Assembly: GCA_964059195.1 (NCBI GenBank)
Contig: CAXKWD010000001.1
Span: forward strand, 215,830,484 to 215,894,483
DNA length: 64,000 bases
Direction of reading: 5' to 3'
Source of the DNA: Ectobius pallidus
Taxonomy: Eukaryota; Arthropoda; Insecta; Blattodea; Ectobiidae
The notes beneath the pieces were generated by a model. That model was not told the origin of the DNA, did not search any database, and worked only from the letters and a program-made list of their open reading frames with translations. This document shows, piece after piece, positions 62,218 to 64,000 of this stretch (the first letter of the stretch is position 1; every line of letters starts with the position of its first letter). A program made the position numbers and the translations under genes.

Positions 62218-63517
62218 GTGCATGGAACGCCACGCGACAAAAGTGAAACTTGTTTTAATTTTTGGATTATTTCAATTTTGGATTATTGGATTTTTTCCAT
62301 TTATGATTGTTGGACTTTTTAATATCGGGTTTTTTTTACTTTTTTATTTTTGGATTATTGGAATTTTAATTTTTGATCTTATAATTGTTTTTGTCGGCCG
62401 CGGTGGTCTAGAGGTAGCGTGCCCGCCTCTAGATCCGCAGAGCGCGGGATCAAACCCGGCCGCGGTCGATGGATTTTTCAGGACGTAAAAATCCTGGGCA
62501 CGGAGTCCTCCGGGAGGGACTTTAAGCTGGGGGTCCCGTGTCGTAGATTTACGGCACGTAAAAGAACTCCAAGCCTAAATTTGAGCCTCTGGACAAAATT
62601 TCTCGGCCCTTTCACGTCCAAGAAATACTTAGTTTCCAGAGGGGGGTTGCGAGGCGATGGGCTTACCACTTGTCCCTCTACCCTCTCTCGGAAAATAAGC
62701 ATATCAAAATTAGTATAGGTAATGAAACCTCCATTGGAGGCCCCTTCGCCCCACCTGGGGATCATAGGGTAACAGATACAAATACAGATAATTGTTTTAA
62801 TTTTGGAATTTTTTAAATTTTGGATCTTTTATTTTTCTGGATTTTTTATTTTTAATTTTCGATTTTTGAACTTTGTATTTTTAGATTTTTGAAATTTTGG
62901 ATTTTCGATTTTTTAATTTTGGATTTTTATATTTTTTAAATATTGGATTTTTAGATAATTTTAAATTTTGGATGTTCGGTTTTTTAATTTTGGATTTTTG
63001 TGTTTTTTTAACTTTCGATTTATTATTAATTTTTTTAATTGTGGATTTTTAGATTTTTTAATTTTGGATTTTAAAATTTTTTGGATCTTTTATTTTTTGG
63101 ATTTTTTAATTTTTAATTTTCACTTTTTGAATTTTGGATTTTTAGATTTTTAAATTTTGGATTTTTGAATTTTGGATTTTTATATTTTTTAAATTTTGGA
63201 TTTTTAGATATTTTTAAATTTTGGATGTTCGGTTTTTTAATTTTGGATTTTTATGTTATTTTAGCTTTGGATTTATTATTTTTTTAATTATGGATTTTTA
63301 GATTTCTTAATTTTGGATTTTTGGATTTTTTTTAAATTTTGGATCAGCTTAATCATTGAGTTGATTGTTTTCTGTGCAGTCCGATCCGTCACAGCCCCAC
63401 TAATTTCGTGATGATTTTGAGCGTAACAATTTCGGGACGATTTTGTCCGTAACGCAAGTTTGGGTTAGCTCTCGATTTACTCCTACCGCTGCTTAAGAAG
63501 TTTCACTTCAAAAAAGG
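62218..63517. repeat. element L, copy 2, split by SINE-2
   Basis: The same start (GTGCATGGAACGCCACGCGA, AAGTGAAACTT) and end (CTCTCGATTTACTCCTACCG, AAGAAGTTTCACTTC) as 14495-14940. The core is the TTTTGGATTTTT minisatellite, expanded to about 700 bases (62255-62390, 62800-63350). A repeat E-like word (GATTGTTTTCTGTGCAG|TCCGATCC) sits near 63365. Confidence 0.7.
62392..62787 (+). repeat. tRNA-derived SINE-2, full length with 11-bp duplication
   Basis: Head CGGCCGCGGTGGTCTAGAGG (A box TGGTCTAGAGG), GCGGGATCAAACCCGGCCGC (B box). The body is CCTGGGCACGGAGTCCTCCG, TCGTAGATTTACGGCACGTA, GGAGGCCCCTTCGCCCCACC, with tail ACAGATACAAATACAG. Flanks ATAATTGTTTT at 62381-62391 and 62788-62798 are identical. 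The 95-99-codon frames on both strands are SINE sequence, not genes. Confidence 0.9.
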
Positions 63518-63660
63518 AAAATACCGTCTTCAAAGATCTGTCGTATATAGCTATAGAGCTGTATAATAGAATATGGTGTAGCTTGTTGGGATCCCTACAA
63601 GGTAAACCAAATATACTATTTTGAAGAGCTTCTTTTTCTATTTATCGCAAATACGGAAAA

Positions 63661-64000
63661 TCTCTATATACAGTATATAAAAGGCTTTGTCCTGACTGAC
63701 TGACAGGAATCAACGTAGAGCCTAAACTATAACAGGTAGAGACTTGGAATTTAGACAGTACCTTCGTTTCATAATGTAGGTGCTCACTAAGAAAGGATTT
63801 TGAAAAATTCTGATTTTAAATGCCAAAAATCAACTGTTTTTGAGAATACTTAATCCCTTCTTACACAGAAATATCGAATCCGAATCACATTTGACATTAA
63901 AACATATTGTTACCAGAGTGGTTTCAGATGGGTTTGGAATTAAATTAAATGGAAGTTTGACAATTATAGTTGACTTTGTCTATTTTTGTCATACCTTGGA
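63661..64000 (+). mobile_element. Helitron-like family 1, right end beyond window
   Basis: A|TCTCTATATACAGTATATAA then AGGCTTTGTCCTGACTGACT; nearly identical to 17421 and 45126 as far as the window edge. Confidence 0.75.

Noticed and set aside
62419..62765. 95-99-codon frames on both strands, and 97-codon frame at 32737-33030
   Set aside because: They are SINE-2 sequence (plus a GA microsatellite in the latter), which does not encode protein.

Overview
This window looks like intergenic DNA from a large, AT-rich, repeat-laden arthropod genome, most likely an insect. The evidence is the mix of elements: mariner/maT transposons, RTE-like and CR1/Jockey-like LINE tails, tRNA-derived SINEs, short Helitron-like elements and many small hAT derivatives, with frequent AAT/TAA microsatellites. 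A polyneopteran such as a cockroach is possible from the style of the repeats, but I cannot name a species from the sequence. No bacterial, viral or organellar gene is visible. No complete host protein-coding gene was found. Almost every open reading frame over 60 codons is chance or a broken transposon remnant.

Layout. 1-6 kb: a hAT-like element cut by the window edge, repeat family A, a Helitron-like element, and four more hAT-like elements, two of them with perfect 8-bp target duplications. 6-9.3 kb: family D nested in a pogo-like element, an end-to-end complete maT (DD37D) transposon with a dead gene, and a palindromic family A unit. 10-14.5 kb: family A, LINE tails and a 723-bp Helitron-like copy. 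14.5-22 kb: minisatellite element L, a hAT with a relict dimerisation domain, Helitron-like copies, repeat C and a deleted mariner interrupted by repeat I. 22-30 kb: a long-TIR mariner-like element inside a CR1/Jockey-like LINE, LINE tails, a PIF/Harbinger-like MITE, family A carrying an unusual 267-bp TIR element, a TTAA-flanked element, and a SINE-in-SINE-in-repeat nest. 30-41.6 kb: several SINE families, a nearly perfect 258-bp-arm foldback, small TIR elements, an RNase H LINE fragment split by family D, a second PIF-like MITE and Helitron-like pieces. 41.6-50 kb: LINE-D, SINE-1 copies, repeat C split by a Helitron and a local duplication, mariner debris and a hAT-like MITE. 50-64 kb: RTE-like tails, hAT-like elements, more SINEs, a second 722-bp Helitron-like copy, a CR1/Jockey-like RT fragment, and a second element L cut open by a SINE.

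The elements do not form a pathway; they form a layered record of insertions. In several cases target-site duplications or an empty-site comparison inside the window give the order. The only candidate for host coding sequence is a short putative first exon on the minus strand near 61.4-61.5 kb, and it is speculative. No novel functional system is demonstrated. The most unusual items are the 267-bp element with an AATT target duplication, the 98.8%-identical foldback, and the repeated splice-acceptor-like motif.
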